Assembly (NCBI RefSeq): GCF_029360805.1
Contig: NZ_JARKNC010000001.1
Location: 558,001-622,000, forward strand
Source: Daejeonella sp. JGW-45
GTDB lineage: Bacteria > Bacteroidota > Bacteroidia > Sphingobacteriales > Sphingobacteriaceae
Length of the DNA stretch: 64,000 nucleotides
Direction: 5' to 3'
Both the position numbers and the translations under genes were made by a program. This document shows positions 1 through 9,712 of this stretch, one piece after another (position 1 is the first letter of the stretch; every line of letters begins with the position of its first letter). Below the pieces are notes generated by a model. That model was not told the DNA's origin, did no database searches, and worked only from the letters and a program-made list of their open reading frames with translations.

Positions 1-680
1 GAGCGGTTTGCAGTTGTTTTGATAACGGGAATAAGTTGCGGTCTCCCGTGAACGAGATTTTTCAAGTTATTAGCAAAAGTATCTGCGCCTTCCCTGTCAG
101 ACTTATTTACCACAAATATGTCGGCAATTTCCATCAATCCCGACTTAATGTTTTGTATTTCATCTCCCGATTCAGGCACAAGCACAACAACGCTGATATC
201 TGCAAGACCAGCTATCTCTACTTCAGACTGCCCTACCCCCACCGTTTCTATCAAAATATAATCAAAACCTGCAGCTTTCAGCACGTCGGTCATTTCAATG
301 GTCTTACTGGAAAGGCCTCCTAAAGAACCCCTGGTGGCTATTGACCGGATAAAAACATTTTTCTTGTTGAATTGCTCCGACATTCTGATCCTGTCGCCGA
401 GTAGTGATCCCAGATTAAAGGGAGAAGTAGGGTCTACCGCAAGAACAGCAACCGACTTCCCATTTCCAGACCAATAGTTTACTAATCCGTTTACCAAGCT
501 GCTTTTTCCCGCACCCGGCGGACCAGTGATGCCAATAACCGGCGTTTCTCGGTTAGTGAGGGATTTCAAAAACTCGGCGGAGCCGGCAAGGTCATTCTCA
601 ACAATGGTTAAAGCACGAGCAAGGCTTTTGAAATTACCTGATCTTACCTGAACTACCATTTCCGGGAGCGATATCGCCAT
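1..680 (-). CDS. meaB: MeaB/ArgK-type GTPase, partial (C-terminal end outside window)
   Basis: About 226 N-terminal residues of a methylmalonyl-CoA mutase-associated G3E GTPase are visible, starting at the ATG at 678-680 and running off the left edge. The family chaperones adenosylcobalamin loading and protects methylmalonyl-CoA mutase. The sequence shows a P-loop GPPGAGKSS near residue 52, the DPTSPF segment near residue 80, the conserved RGSLGGL stretch, and an IETVGVGQSE switch followed by a VVNKSD guanine-specificity motif. Full family members are about 310-330 residues, so roughly a third is missing only because the window ends. Identification is firm; whether a mutase gene follows cannot be seen. 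Confidence 0.93.
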   Translation of the reverse strand, partial: MAISLPEMVVQVRSGNFKSLARALTIVENDLAGSAEFLKSLTNRETPVIGITGPPGAGKSSLVNGLVNYWSGNGKSVAVLAVDPTSPFNLGSLLGDRIRMSEQFNKKNVFIRSIATRGSLGGLSSKTIEMTDVLKAAGFDYILIETVGVGQSEVEIAGLADISVVVLVPESGDEIQNIKSGLMEIADIFVVNKSDREGADTFANNLKNLVHGRPQLIPVIKTTANR

Positions 681-696
681 TAACCTATATTTTATC

Positions 697-704
697 TAAA
701 TTTG
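697..704 (+). promoter_or_regulatory. Bacteroidota -7 box upstream of GT2 gene
   Basis: TAAATTTG matches the TAnnTTTG -7 element of Bacteroidota primary-sigma promoters and lies 33 nt before the TTG start at 738. No convincing TTTG -33 element is seen 19 nt upstream, so this is a weak to moderate call. Confidence 0.4.
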
Positions 705-737
705 TACAAATAAAGGAATTTTATCACACCTTCAGAT

Positions 738-1730
738 TTGAAAGATTTGAACATTTCAGTTGTCATTCCGAACTATAATGGTGTGCATCTATTTCCAGAA
801 ACCCTTCCACCACTGATCCGGGCACTGGAGCAATCCGGCAAGCAATTTGAAATTATAATTAGTGACGACTGCTCAACCGATGATTCAGTGAATTATCTGA
901 AACAAAATTTTCCAGGAACCTCGGTATTAACCAACGAAAGAAATTCAGGGTTTTCCATTACCATTAACCGGGGTATAGCAAAATGTAAATACGAACTGGT
1001 TTTGTTGCTTAACAGCGATGTTAAACTCACAGATAATTATTTCACAGATCAATTTAAGTATTTCCAGATGCCCGATACATTCGGGGTAATGGGTAAGATT
1101 ATTGGCTGGCATGATGATATTGTGCAGGATGGAGCGAAGTATCCGAAGTTTGAAGGCTTCAAGCTTAAAACCTCTGTCAATCATTTACCCGATTCGAACA
1201 ACCCTGTTTACAGCATGTATCTCTCGGGGGCAAATGCCTTGGTAGACAGAAAAAAAATACTTAGTCTTAATGGATTTGACGAGCTGTTCAGTCCCTTTTA
1301 CATGGAAGATGTAGATCTTTCCATAAGAGCCTGGAGGATGGGATGGAAATGCTACTTTGAACCTGGCGCAGTTTGCCGTCACAAGACGTCCACGAGTATT
1401 ACGTCTAAAAACAAAAAAGACTTTATAAGACAGATCTATAACCGCAACAAAATGTACTTTCATGCAATTCACTTGCAAGGTTTATCGCTGATAGGATGGT
1501 ATATTCAAACTTTACTCGAACTGGTTTTCAGGGTACTCACATTTCGTTTTGATTATTTGAGGTCTTTTGTTGACTTTATACGAAACATCGATGGAGTCAG
1601 GAGCTCAAAAGTCAAAATTAGTAAACTGAGTAAAATCACCCAGACCAGCTTAAGTCTTCGCAAGGTGGTTGACAAAATAAGAAACTCTATCTCCGAAACA
1701 AATACCAACATTCTTAAAAGGAATGCATGA
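738..1730 (+). CDS. Family 2 glycosyltransferase
   Basis: A 330-residue GT-A glycosyltransferase. The N-terminus (VVIPNYNG) is the typical nucleotide-sugar binding strand, an NSD motif (LLLNSDV, near residue 94) replaces the usual DxD, and MEDVDLSIR near residue 190 supplies the ED catalytic region, followed by a basic C-terminal tail with amphipathic stretches that could sit on the membrane. It resembles rhamnosyl/galactosyl transferases of cell-surface glycan synthesis. The start used is TTG at 738, because the conserved N-terminal strand begins immediately after it. It precedes an ABC exporter and another transferase on the same strand, which suggests a small surface-polysaccharide group. 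Acceptor and sugar are unknown. Confidence 0.88.
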   Translation: MKDLNISVVIPNYNGVHLFPETLPPLIRALEQSGKQFEIIISDDCSTDDSVNYLKQNFPGTSVLTNERNSGFSITINRGIAKCKYELVLLLNSDVKLTDNYFTDQFKYFQMPDTFGVMGKIIGWHDDIVQDGAKYPKFEGFKLKTSVNHLPDSNNPVYSMYLSGANALVDRKKILSLNGFDELFSPFYMEDVDLSIRAWRMGWKCYFEPGAVCRHKTSTSITSKNKKDFIRQIYNRNKMYFHAIHLQGLSLIGWYIQTLLELVFRVLTFRFDYLRSFVDFIRNIDGVRSSKVKISKLSKITQTSLSLRKVVDKIRNSISETNTNILKRNA

Positions 1731-1767
1731 GCATTGTAATATGCATAAGGAGTACTCTCCAAATGAG

Positions 1768-1775
1768 TAACTTTG
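1768..1775 (+). promoter_or_regulatory. -7 box TAACTTTG before ABC exporter
   Basis: TAACTTTG is a perfect TAnnTTTG element 17 nt ahead of the ATG at 1793, which would give a 5' leader of only about 10 nt. No matching -33 element at the ideal spacing. Confidence 0.45.
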
Positions 1776-1792
1776 CACGCTAATCCCGATTA

Positions 1793-3628
1793 ATGAAGAC
1801 TTTTTTTCGACTTTTGCGCTTTGCGACACCCATAGAGAACTTCGCTGTTCCTTTCTTTATAACATCTATTTTAGGAGTAATTTTCGGTCTCTTGAATTTT
1901 ACGTTGCTGATACCTGTATTCGAGTTATTGTTCAATCAGACTAGCGAATTTGGAGCTAAGGCGCCCCAGGTAGCGCCAGTTTTTGATTTTAGCTTGTCCT
2001 ATTTCAAAGACGTCTTTTACTATCATTTTCAAGCTGTAATTGATAGCGCGGGTAAGGTGGGAGCGTTAAAAATGGTTTGCGCAATCATAGTCGCATCGGT
2101 AATTCTCAGCAATCTGTTTAAATATCTTTCTATGAGAGTTATTGAGAATTTCAGGTTAGTGATAATTACGCGAATCCGCAATAGTATTTTCAAAAAGCTG
2201 ACCGACATTGATATTCAATATTTTAGCAGTCAACGCAAAGGCGATCTTATTTCAAGATTTATGACAGACGTGATTACGATACAGGATTCTATTATACGTT
2301 CCATGCAGGTCATTCTCCGCGAGCCGATAACAATTATTTTAAATTTTGCTGTTCTTTTTGCTATATCAGTCCAATTAACTCTTTTTGCTCTGGTACTGAT
2401 TCCCATATCAGGCATATTAATCACAACCATTGTTAAACGCTTGAAAAAGCATGCCACGGCTGCCCAGGAATCACAGGGTGCCCTTGTATCAAGTATTGAG
2501 GAAAGCTTAAGTGGAGTGAAGATCATCAAGTCTTTCAATGCAGAGTCATACATGCAAAAGAAGTTTAGTGAGGTGAATATGCATGCAAGCAGGATACACA
2601 GGCGATTGGCGCGCAGAGTTCTGCTGGCGTCCCCCGTTTCAGAAATGCTGGGAGTAATAACGGTTGCTGCATTATTATTTTATGGTGGAACACTTATTCT
2701 CGCGGAGGGGTCTGAATTACAGGGTGCGGAATTTATAGGTTATATTATAATTTTTTCGCAGATCATCCCCCCTGCTAAGGCATTTTCAGAGGCATTTGGA
2801 AATATTTCACAGGGCATCTCTGCCGGGGAAAGAGTTTTTCAATTACTGGATGCTCCTGAGAATATTACTAATTCGACCAGGGCCATCAATAAAAATTCTT
2901 TTTCTAACTCAATTGAAGTTAAAAATGTGTCTTTTTCCTATGGCAGTAAAAAAGTACTGAATAAAATCAGCTTTGCCGTCGACAAAGGAAATACGGTTGC
3001 TTTGGTTGGCCCTTCCGGAGGCGGAAAAACAACATTGATGGATATGTTTCCCCGCTTTATGGATCCTGGCTCAGGTAAGCTTCTTATTGACGATATTGAT
3101 ATCAAAGATATTCTGATGACAGATCTGAGGGCCTTGATGGGTATAGTAAATCAGGAATCTGTTCTCTTTAATGATACTATATTTAATAACATTGCGTTTG
3201 GAAGATCGGTATCTGAAAAAGAAGTCCACGAGGCAGCAAAGATTGCGAATGCACATGAATTTATTTTAAGTAGTGAGCATGGCTATCAAACCAATATCGG
3301 GGACAGAGGAATGAAACTTTCGGGGGGGCAGAAACAAAGGATTTGCATAGCTAGGGCGGTACTGAGTAATCCTCCTATACTATTACTGGACGAAGCCACA
3401 TCTGCACTTGACACGAAATCAGAGAAACTTGTTCAGCAAGCCTTGCAAAAGTTAATGCAAAACAGAACCTCTATTGTAATTGCTCATCGTCTAAGCACAA
3501 TCAAGGAAGCTGATCGTATTATTGTTATCGATGGAGGACAGATTGTTGAGGAAGGAAAGCATCATGAATTAATGGATAACCAAGGGTTATATAAAAAGCT
3601 TGTTGACATGCAAACTTTTAGCAGCTAA
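1793..3628 (+). CDS. MsbA-like ABC exporter (fused permease and ATPase)
   Basis: A 611-residue half-transporter that would work as a homodimer in the inner membrane. Residues about 1-340 form the six-helix type I exporter domain; the ATPase follows with Walker A GPSGGGKTT near 406, the signature LSGGQ near 509, Walker B ILLLDEATSAL near 529 and the H-loop IAHRLST near 562. The family flips lipid A, lipid-linked glycans or drugs. Placement between two glycosyltransferases argues for export of a lipid-linked glycan or lipid A rather than drugs, but this is inference from context. The next gene begins one base after its stop, so the two are almost certainly cotranscribed. Confidence 0.93.
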   Translation: MKTFFRLLRFATPIENFAVPFFITSILGVIFGLLNFTLLIPVFELLFNQTSEFGAKAPQVAPVFDFSLSYFKDVFYYHFQAVIDSAGKVGALKMVCAIIVASVILSNLFKYLSMRVIENFRLVIITRIRNSIFKKLTDIDIQYFSSQRKGDLISRFMTDVITIQDSIIRSMQVILREPITIILNFAVLFAISVQLTLFALVLIPISGILITTIVKRLKKHATAAQESQGALVSSIEESLSGVKIIKSFNAESYMQKKFSEVNMHASRIHRRLARRVLLASPVSEMLGVITVAALLFYGGTLILAEGSELQGAEFIGYIIIFSQIIPPAKAFSEAFGNISQGISAGERVFQLLDAPENITNSTRAINKNSFSNSIEVKNVSFSYGSKKVLNKISFAVDKGNTVALVGPSGGGKTTLMDMFPRFMDPGSGKLLIDDIDIKDILMTDLRALMGIVNQESVLFNDTIFNNIAFGRSVSEKEVHEAAKIANAHEFILSSEHGYQTNIGDRGMKLSGGQKQRICIARAVLSNPPILLLDEATSALDTKSEKLVQQALQKLMQNRTSIVIAHRLSTIKEADRIIVIDGGQIVEEGKHHELMDNQGLYKKLVDMQTFSS

Positions 3629-3629
3629 G

Positions 3630-4430
3630 ATGCCGCCACTAAAAATATCAAAAACTGAAAACTTTAAATTCCGGTTTTCCATATGCACACTGGTAACTAA
3701 GCCGGCGGAGTATACCGGAATGGTGGAGTCATTCGTAAAAGCAGGTTTCACTGAAATGGACTGCCAATACCTCTATGCAGATAATTCTGACGGGAATGAA
3801 TTCGAAGCTTTTGGCAGTATAAACCGTTTTCTAAGGGAGTCCCAGGGCGAATTCGTCATTATTTGCCATCAGGATGTCTTAATTACTATTGATGATCGCC
3901 GGCAGCTTGAAGATCAGATTACACTGGTTTCGAGCCTGGATCCGGATTGGGCTGTTCTGGGAAATGCAGGAGTTAATAACATGTATAATATTTCTATGGT
4001 AATTACTCATTATGATAAGCAATCTCATCGCTCTGGATTATTACCGTCAAAAGTTCAATCACTCGACGAAAATTTCCTGCTGATTAAAGCATCTGCTAAT
4101 CTGGCCGTAGCAGGTGACCTTGAGGGGTTTCATTTATATGGAACTGATATATGCCTTATCGCCGAATGCCTGGGCTATTCGGCATTCGCCATAGATTTTC
4201 ATATCGTACACAACGGCAGGGGTATTATGGATAAATCTTTTTATAATCTCTCTGAGAAACTATCGCTGAAATATTCATCTTTCTTCCGAAGCAGATACAT
4301 CCGGTCGACAATGACAAGTTTTTATGTCACTTCAAATCAATTAATGAGTTTATTAATGAATATAAGAATTGTAAAGGGTCTTGCGAGACAGTATTACAAA
4401 CTAAGATTTAAGTATACGGGGAAGATATAA
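3630..4430 (+). CDS. Glycosyltransferase-like protein (GT2-type, HQDV motif)
   Basis: A 266-residue GT-A-like protein. The start is set at the ATG at 3630, one base after the exporter stop; an in-frame TTG further up would overlap the exporter. The segments YADNSDGN, NRFLRESQGEFV and ICHQDVLI are characteristic of the 'glycosyltransferase-like' family in which HQD takes the place of DxD. It also has a DLEGFHLYGTDICL region that fits the acceptor side of the fold. No signal peptide is seen, so it should be cytoplasmic or membrane-peripheral. It likely acts on the same glycan as its neighbours. The substrate is not predictable. Confidence 0.8.
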   Translation: MPPLKISKTENFKFRFSICTLVTKPAEYTGMVESFVKAGFTEMDCQYLYADNSDGNEFEAFGSINRFLRESQGEFVIICHQDVLITIDDRRQLEDQITLVSSLDPDWAVLGNAGVNNMYNISMVITHYDKQSHRSGLLPSKVQSLDENFLLIKASANLAVAGDLEGFHLYGTDICLIAECLGYSAFAIDFHIVHNGRGIMDKSFYNLSEKLSLKYSSFFRSRYIRSTMTSFYVTSNQLMSLLMNIRIVKGLARQYYKLRFKYTGKI

Positions 4431-4431
4431 G

Positions 4432-5271
4432 CTACTTCTTATAACAGAATACGTTCAGTGCCATATTAAAAGCTTCCGCTATATTGTGTTCATCAATAAA
4501 TGGCTTTTTACGAATATCAGATTCTTTAATGTAATAGGTAAAGCTCTGCTCAGATACTAATTCCAGTAACTTATGCAGCGTCTGAGGTTCCTTGATGCTG
4601 TTATGATATTCAAAGAATATATGCCGAACTTTATGTAATTCGTTGCGACAGCCGTTCAAAACAACTCCTTCGGCACCCTCTATATCAATCTTTAACAAGT
4701 CTACATCGGCACTGAGGAAATCGGTCAACGGAACAGTCTCAATTTTAATTGGCTTTGCGTGTTTATATGTATTTTCCAGCCTGCCTCCCATTTTTCCATC
4801 GGCAAAAAACGTTAAAACATCCACTTTATCCCAAACTGCTTTTTGGTAAGCGGTGACATTTTTCAAGTTGAACGTTTCTATATTTTCCTTTAAGATGCTA
4901 AATATCTCAGGATCAGGTTCAAATGCTATTATCTGATGATTCGGATAATTTTGAGAAAAATACAGGACACTTAAACCCATATTAGCTCCACAATCAATTA
5001 TCGTTCTGGCATCCCTTGAAGGCTTGAACTCATATATATTCGAATCAAAAAGCTCTTTATAGGTAGCCGTAAAACTTGCGCCGTCATGATATATAAAAGG
5101 CTTTCCAAATATATTGGTTGTACCTTTTTGAGATCTTGGATTGGCAGCAATGATTGACAGTTCTAAATTAATGTCCACACTATTACCTGCAACCTGTAGT
5201 AGCTTAAAATAGTTCCTTTTGATTGTCTTTCTTAAACCCACGCCGTTCTTATTCAGTAATAAAATATTCAA
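4432..5271 (-). CDS. FkbM family SAM-dependent methyltransferase
   Basis: A 279-residue Rossmann methyltransferase. The SAM-binding glycine motif is in TIIDCGANMGLSVLYF near residue 90, the acidic ribose contact is in IAFEPDPE, and LLKIDIEGAEG near residue 190 is the FkbM hallmark. FkbM proteins O-methylate sugars or small molecules, so capping of the neighbouring glycan product is plausible. The open frame starts with TTG at 5271, directly after the T-run of the infB terminator; a GTG ten codons inside (V11) is an alternative start. It converges with the glycosyltransferase (one base between stops) and lies downstream of infB, so its expression may depend on terminator read-through. Confidence 0.87.
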   Translation of the reverse strand: MNILLLNKNGVGLRKTIKRNYFKLLQVAGNSVDINLELSIIAANPRSQKGTTNIFGKPFIYHDGASFTATYKELFDSNIYEFKPSRDARTIIDCGANMGLSVLYFSQNYPNHQIIAFEPDPEIFSILKENIETFNLKNVTAYQKAVWDKVDVLTFFADGKMGGRLENTYKHAKPIKIETVPLTDFLSADVDLLKIDIEGAEGVVLNGCRNELHKVRHIFFEYHNSIKEPQTLHKLLELVSEQSFTYYIKESDIRKKPFIDEHNIAEAFNMALNVFCYKK

Positions 5272-5301
5272 AAAAAAAAGCGATCATCGCAGACCGCTTT
5301 T
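5271..5301 (-). terminator. infB terminator
   Basis: On the minus strand GAAAAGCG and CGCTTTT form a 7-bp stem (5295-5301 with 5276-5282) and are followed by a run of nine to ten T. It lies 18 nt after the infB stop. Confidence 0.75.
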
Positions 5302-5318
5302 CCAATTTATGTTAAAAC

Positions 5319-8315
5319 CTATAATTTCCTCTTCACCTCAACCTGCTCATACGACTCGACGATATCGCCAACTTCAATGTTGTTGAAGTTTTGAATGTTC
5401 AAACCGCACTCGTAGCCTGTGGCAACTTCTTTTACGTCATCTTTGAAACGTTTTAACGAAGCCAGCTCACCTGTGTAGATAACCACGCCATCGCGAATGA
5501 TACGTATCTTGCTATTCCTGGTGATCTTACCGTCGAGTACCATACAACCTGCGATAGTACCCACTTTACTGATCTTGAATACCTCACGGATCTCAACGTT
5601 TGAAGTAATTTTCTCTTCAAATTCAGGATCAAGCATTCCCTCCATCGCAGCTTTAACTTCGTTGATGGCATCGTAAATGATAGAGTATAGCCGGATATCG
5701 ATCTGCTCTGCTTCTGCGAGTTTGCGGGCACTGGCCGAAGGGCGTACCTGGAAACCTATGATGATCGCATCTGAGGCAGAAGCCAGCAAAACATCCGATT
5801 CGGAGATCTGGCCTACTGATTTATGTATGATATTAACCTGTATCTGTTCGGTTGATAGTTTCAATAATGAATCCGAAAGTGCTTCGATAGATCCATCCAC
5901 GTCACCCTTAACAATAACGTTAAGCTCCTTGAAGTTACCGATCGCCAGACGACGGCCGATCTCGTCAAGGGTAATGTGTTTCTGTGTACGTAATCCCTGC
6001 TCGCGCTGTAATTGAAGTCTCTTGTTTGCCACCTGGCGCGCTTCAACTTCACTTTCCATTACATTGAACTTATCTCCGGAAGTTGGTGCTCCCTGCATAC
6101 CAAGAACCTGTACCGGCGTCGAAGGACCTGCTTTGTCCACCTTTACTCCACGTTCATTATGCAGCGCTTTTACCCTTCCGGAATACCCCCCCGCAAGGAT
6201 CGGATCGCCTACCTTCAACGTTCCCGCCTGTATTAGGACGGTAGTTACAATACCTCGTCCTTTATCTAAAGCTGCTTCTATAACGCTACCCACAGCACGC
6301 TTATTAGGATTAGCTTTAAGTTCGAGCAGATCTGCTTCGAGTAATACCTTTTCTAATAAAAGGTCTATACCCGCACCCGTTTTACCGGAAATTTCCTGGC
6401 TCTGATATTTACCACCCCAGTCTTCGACAAGGATGTTCATCGCCGACAATTGCTCTCTGATCTTATCTGCGTTTGCTCCGGCTTTGTCTACCTTACTAAA
6501 GGCGAACACAATCGGAACATTAGCTGCCTGCGCATGATTAATAGCCTCACGTGTTTGAGGCATAACGCTATCGTCAGCCGCGATTACAATAATTGCAATA
6601 TCTGTTACCATGGCACCACGGGCACGCATCGCAGTAAAGGCTTCGTGACCAGGTGTATCAAGGAATGTTATCTTACGGCCGTTCTCAAGTGTTACCTCAT
6701 AAGCACCGATGTGCTGAGTAATACCCCCTGCCTCACCGGCAATAACGTTGGTTTTGCGTACAAAATCAAGTAATGATGTTTTACCGTGATCGACGTGACC
6801 CATTACGGTAACTATCGGTGCTCTTGGAACTAATGACTCTTCGGTATCAACTTCTTCCAACAGTCCGCTTTCCTCATCCTCCGGTTTAACGAATTCTACT
6901 TCGTAACCAAACTCATCCGCAACAATAGTCAGAGTTTCCGCATCTAACCTTTGATTGATCGATACGAACATTCCCAGGCTCATACAGGTTGAGATGATCT
7001 GTGTTACCGGAACATCAAGCATTAAAGCAAGCTCGTTGGCTGTTACAAACTCCGTGACCTTTATAGTCTTGGATTGCATTTCCAGTTCCATTGCTGCCTC
7101 TTCCGCTGTTTGCGCAACATCATCACGTTTTTGACGGCGAAGTTTAGCGCGCTGAGCGAATTTTCCTGATTTACCTGCACCGCTTAAACGCGCCAGTGTG
7201 GCTTTTATCTGGTCTTGTATTTCTTTATCTGTTGGCTCGGCTTTAGGAGTACTATCTGTACGCGGCTTATTCCTGAAATCAGGACGTGCACCGCCGGGAG
7301 TATTTTGGCCCGGTCTTGCATTTCTGAAATCCGGGCGATTACCCTGATATCCTCCTCCGGGAGCTCCGGGAGCTGGTGCCGGCCGATTGGTTCCGGGTTG
7401 TTGATTCCCACCCGGCTGTCCGGGAACGTTATCCTTACGTTTACGCTTGCGCTTATGATCTGCACCAGCCGCACTTGACGACGAGGCTACGGGTTGTCCG
7501 CGGCGTGCAGGCGTAACTGGCAGTTCAATTCTTCCAATTACATTCGGCCCGCTTAAGCGTTCCGCCTTAGCCCGTATAACCGTTGCATCAGGGTTACTTT
7601 CCTGCGTATTTGGTCTGTTCTCTATCTTTTCTTCTGCTGGTTTAACTTCTGCAGCAGGCTCAGCTTTCGCCTGAGGTTTGTCTTCAGTTTCAGCAACAAC
7701 CCGTTTAGAAACTTCAACCGGTTTTTCTACCTCCTTTACAGGCTCAACTGGTTCGGCTTTAGGTTCAGCAGCTTTTACTGGTTCCGCTGGTACGGGTGGA
7801 GCAACTGGAGCTTCCGGTTGAACCGCTGGCTTTTCTGCTTCAACAGGCTTTTTATCAGGGCGTGTTTTAGAATTAAGATCATCCAGATTGATCTTACCAA
7901 CTATTTTCACACCAGGTAATGCACCCTCATCGGGCTTCTGCTGTTCAGCAGCAGGCTCGGCAGGAGCAGACTTTGGCCTTTCAACCACAGGGGGCGTATA
8001 CGAACTCACGTTCTTGATCAGGATCTCTTCCTGTTCAAAATCTTTTGAACGTGGCTGCGGTTCAGCCCTCTCAGGTGTAACAGGCAGATCATCGCGACGA
8101 ATCTTGCCTATAACAATCTGTTTGGCTTCTTCTTTTACGATCTTATCACCCTGGTACTCCTTTAAAAGAACATCATACATCTCATCCGTGAGTTTAGTGT
8201 TCGGACGGGCTTCAACTTTGTAACCCTTCTTCGCTAAAAACTCAACCGCTGTAGATAAGCCTATATTCAGCTCTTTCGCAGTTTTAAGTAAATTTGTGCT
8301 TTTACCTTCTGACAT
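5319..8315 (-). CDS. infB: Translation initiation factor IF-2
   Basis: A 998-residue IF-2, the GTPase that places initiator tRNA on the ribosome. Residues 1-60 are an IF2-N domain; a long Pro/Ala/Glu-rich linker (about 70-375) includes two RPDFRN repeats and a KRKRKRK patch. A second IF2-N domain is followed by the G domain: G1 GHVDHGKT near residue 508, G3 DTPGHEAF, and a G4 region that reads SKVD near residue 606 where NKxD is the rule (see findings). Domains II-IV are complete. It is the third gene of the rimP-nusA-infB operon, with a 160-nt gap from nusA that holds its own -7 box. Length fits the Bacteroidota family. Confidence 0.98.
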   Translation of the reverse strand: MSEGKSTNLLKTAKELNIGLSTAVEFLAKKGYKVEARPNTKLTDEMYDVLLKEYQGDKIVKEEAKQIVIGKIRRDDLPVTPERAEPQPRSKDFEQEEILIKNVSSYTPPVVERPKSAPAEPAAEQQKPDEGALPGVKIVGKINLDDLNSKTRPDKKPVEAEKPAVQPEAPVAPPVPAEPVKAAEPKAEPVEPVKEVEKPVEVSKRVVAETEDKPQAKAEPAAEVKPAEEKIENRPNTQESNPDATVIRAKAERLSGPNVIGRIELPVTPARRGQPVASSSSAAGADHKRKRKRKDNVPGQPGGNQQPGTNRPAPAPGAPGGGYQGNRPDFRNARPGQNTPGGARPDFRNKPRTDSTPKAEPTDKEIQDQIKATLARLSGAGKSGKFAQRAKLRRQKRDDVAQTAEEAAMELEMQSKTIKVTEFVTANELALMLDVPVTQIISTCMSLGMFVSINQRLDAETLTIVADEFGYEVEFVKPEDEESGLLEEVDTEESLVPRAPIVTVMGHVDHGKTSLLDFVRKTNVIAGEAGGITQHIGAYEVTLENGRKITFLDTPGHEAFTAMRARGAMVTDIAIIVIAADDSVMPQTREAINHAQAANVPIVFAFSKVDKAGANADKIREQLSAMNILVEDWGGKYQSQEISGKTGAGIDLLLEKVLLEADLLELKANPNKRAVGSVIEAALDKGRGIVTTVLIQAGTLKVGDPILAGGYSGRVKALHNERGVKVDKAGPSTPVQVLGMQGAPTSGDKFNVMESEVEARQVANKRLQLQREQGLRTQKHITLDEIGRRLAIGNFKELNVIVKGDVDGSIEALSDSLLKLSTEQIQVNIIHKSVGQISESDVLLASASDAIIIGFQVRPSASARKLAEAEQIDIRLYSIIYDAINEVKAAMEGMLDPEFEEKITSNVEIREVFKISKVGTIAGCMVLDGKITRNSKIRIIRDGVVIYTGELASLKRFKDDVKEVATGYECGLNIQNFNNIEVGDIVESYEQVEVKRKL

Positions 8316-8343
8316 TTATTATTTAACCTCGCTTATTTTTGTA

Positions 8344-8351
8344 CAAAAGTA
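8344..8351 (-). promoter_or_regulatory. Internal -7 box before infB
   Basis: On the minus strand TACTTTTG matches TAnnTTTG 29 nt before the infB ATG, so infB may also be transcribed independently of rimP-nusA. No -33 TTTG at 19 nt. The same GTACTTTTG context recurs upstream of aspS. Confidence 0.45.
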
Positions 8352-8370
8352 CGGTTTTTATCTTTGTTTC

Positions 8371-8403
8371 AGTATCAAGAATCAAGTATCAGGTATCAAA
8401 GAT
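8371..8403. repeat. Short ATCAAG-type direct repeats between nusA and infB
   Basis: Four related 9-10-nt units (variations on tatcaag/aatcaag/tatcagg/tatcaaa) follow each other. The same core recurs at 49663-49774. No function is apparent. Confidence 0.4.
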
Positions 8404-8476
8404 TAATTCCTGCTTACTATCTGGCATCTTATTATACTAATTTAACGTAAACGTATCACGTAAAACGAAATACTTT

Positions 8477-9712
8477 TTACTCAAACTCTGATCTCAGGAT
8501 TTCCATCACATCTTTAACCGTGTTCTCTTCAAGATCAGTACGTTTCACCAATTCATCTACTGTTAAAGCCAGAACTGATTTTGCCGTATCCAACCCAACG
8601 CGTTTAAATTCGTCAATGATCCATCCTTCAATTTCATCTGAGAACTCTTCGATATCTACATCTTCATCATCTTCATGTGCCTCACGGTAAACATCGATCT
8701 CATAGCCTGTCAGTTTGCCGGCAAGCTTGATATTATGTCCGCCACGCCCAATTGCTAACGAAACCTGATCAGGCTTTAAATACACCGCCGCTCTCTTCTC
8801 TTCATCATCCAATTTGATGCTGGTGATCTTCGCCGGGCTCAGTGCACGCTGTATATACAACGAAATATTATTTGTATAGTTTATAACATCGATGTTCTCA
8901 TTCTTCAGCTCACGAACAATGCCATGGATGCGTGAACCTTTCATACCCACACATGCTCCTACCGGGTCAATCCTGTCGTCGTATGATTCAACTGCAACTT
9001 TAGCACGCTCACCCGGTTCACGAACGATCTTCTTAATAGTGATCAAGCCGTCGAAGATCTCAGGCACTTCCATCTCGAACAAACGCTGAAGGAACTCAGG
9101 AGCGGTACGCGAAATAATGATCTTAGGGTTGCCGTTAAGCATCTCTACTTTATCAATAATAGCCCGTACAGAATCGCCTTTCTTAAAATAATCTGCCGGG
9201 ATCTGCTCCGTTTTCGGAAGTAAAAGTTCATTGCCTTCATCATCAAGCACAAGCGTTTCTTTCTTCCACACCTGATAAACTTCACCAGTTACTATTTCTC
9301 CCACACGATCTTTGTATTTCTTAAAGATCTCATCTTTCTCCAGCTCAAGGATCTTTGAAACCAGGGTTTGGCGGGCAGCAAGTATCGCACGGCGGCCGAA
9401 ACTTTCAAGAGTGATCTGCTCGATAAAATCATCACCCACTTCGAGGTCGGGATCTATAGCTTTTGCTTCCGCGAGCTCTATTTCCAGATCGTCATCCTCT
9501 GAGAAACCATCTTCCATAACGGTTCTTGTACGCCAGATCTCCAAATCCCCGTTATCCGGATTTACAATGACGTCGCAGTTTTCGTCGTTGCCATACCTTT
9601 TACGCAACATGCTCCGAAAAACCTCTTCCAACACGCTAATAACCGTAGGACGGTCAATATTCTTAAAGTCTTTAAACTCCTGGAATGAATCGATTAAATT
9701 AATATTGCTCAT
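8477..9712 (-). CDS. nusA: Transcription termination/antitermination factor NusA
   Basis: A 411-residue NusA that binds RNA polymerase and modulates pausing, termination and antitermination. The N-terminal RNAP-binding domain covers about residues 1-125, then an S1 domain (GEIVTGEVYQVWKKETLVL), and two KH domains containing VGACVGMKGSRI and VSLAIGRGGHNIKLA. The acidic segment EDDEDVDIEEFSDE leads to a short C-terminal helical region, so the two acidic repeats of the enterobacterial protein are missing, as is usual outside Gammaproteobacteria. It lies between rimP and infB as in most bacteria. Its upstream flank carries a tandem duplication that includes a relic of its own first codons. Confidence 0.97.
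   Translation of the reverse strand: MSNINLIDSFQEFKDFKNIDRPTVISVLEEVFRSMLRKRYGNDENCDVIVNPDNGDLEIWRTRTVMEDGFSEDDDLEIELAEAKAIDPDLEVGDDFIEQITLESFGRRAILAARQTLVSKILELEKDEIFKKYKDRVGEIVTGEVYQVWKKETLVLDDEGNELLLPKTEQIPADYFKKGDSVRAIIDKVEMLNGNPKIIISRTAPEFLQRLFEMEVPEIFDGLITIKKIVREPGERAKVAVESYDDRIDPVGACVGMKGSRIHGIVRELKNENIDVINYTNNISLYIQRALSPAKITSIKLDDEEKRAAVYLKPDQVSLAIGRGGHNIKLAGKLTGYEIDVYREAHEDDEDVDIEEFSDEIEGWIIDEFKRVGLDTAKSVLALTVDELVKRTDLEENTVKDVMEILRSEFE

Noticed and set aside
36-323. A 95-codon plus-strand open frame at the left edge
   Set aside because: Antisense to the clearly identified meaB fragment.
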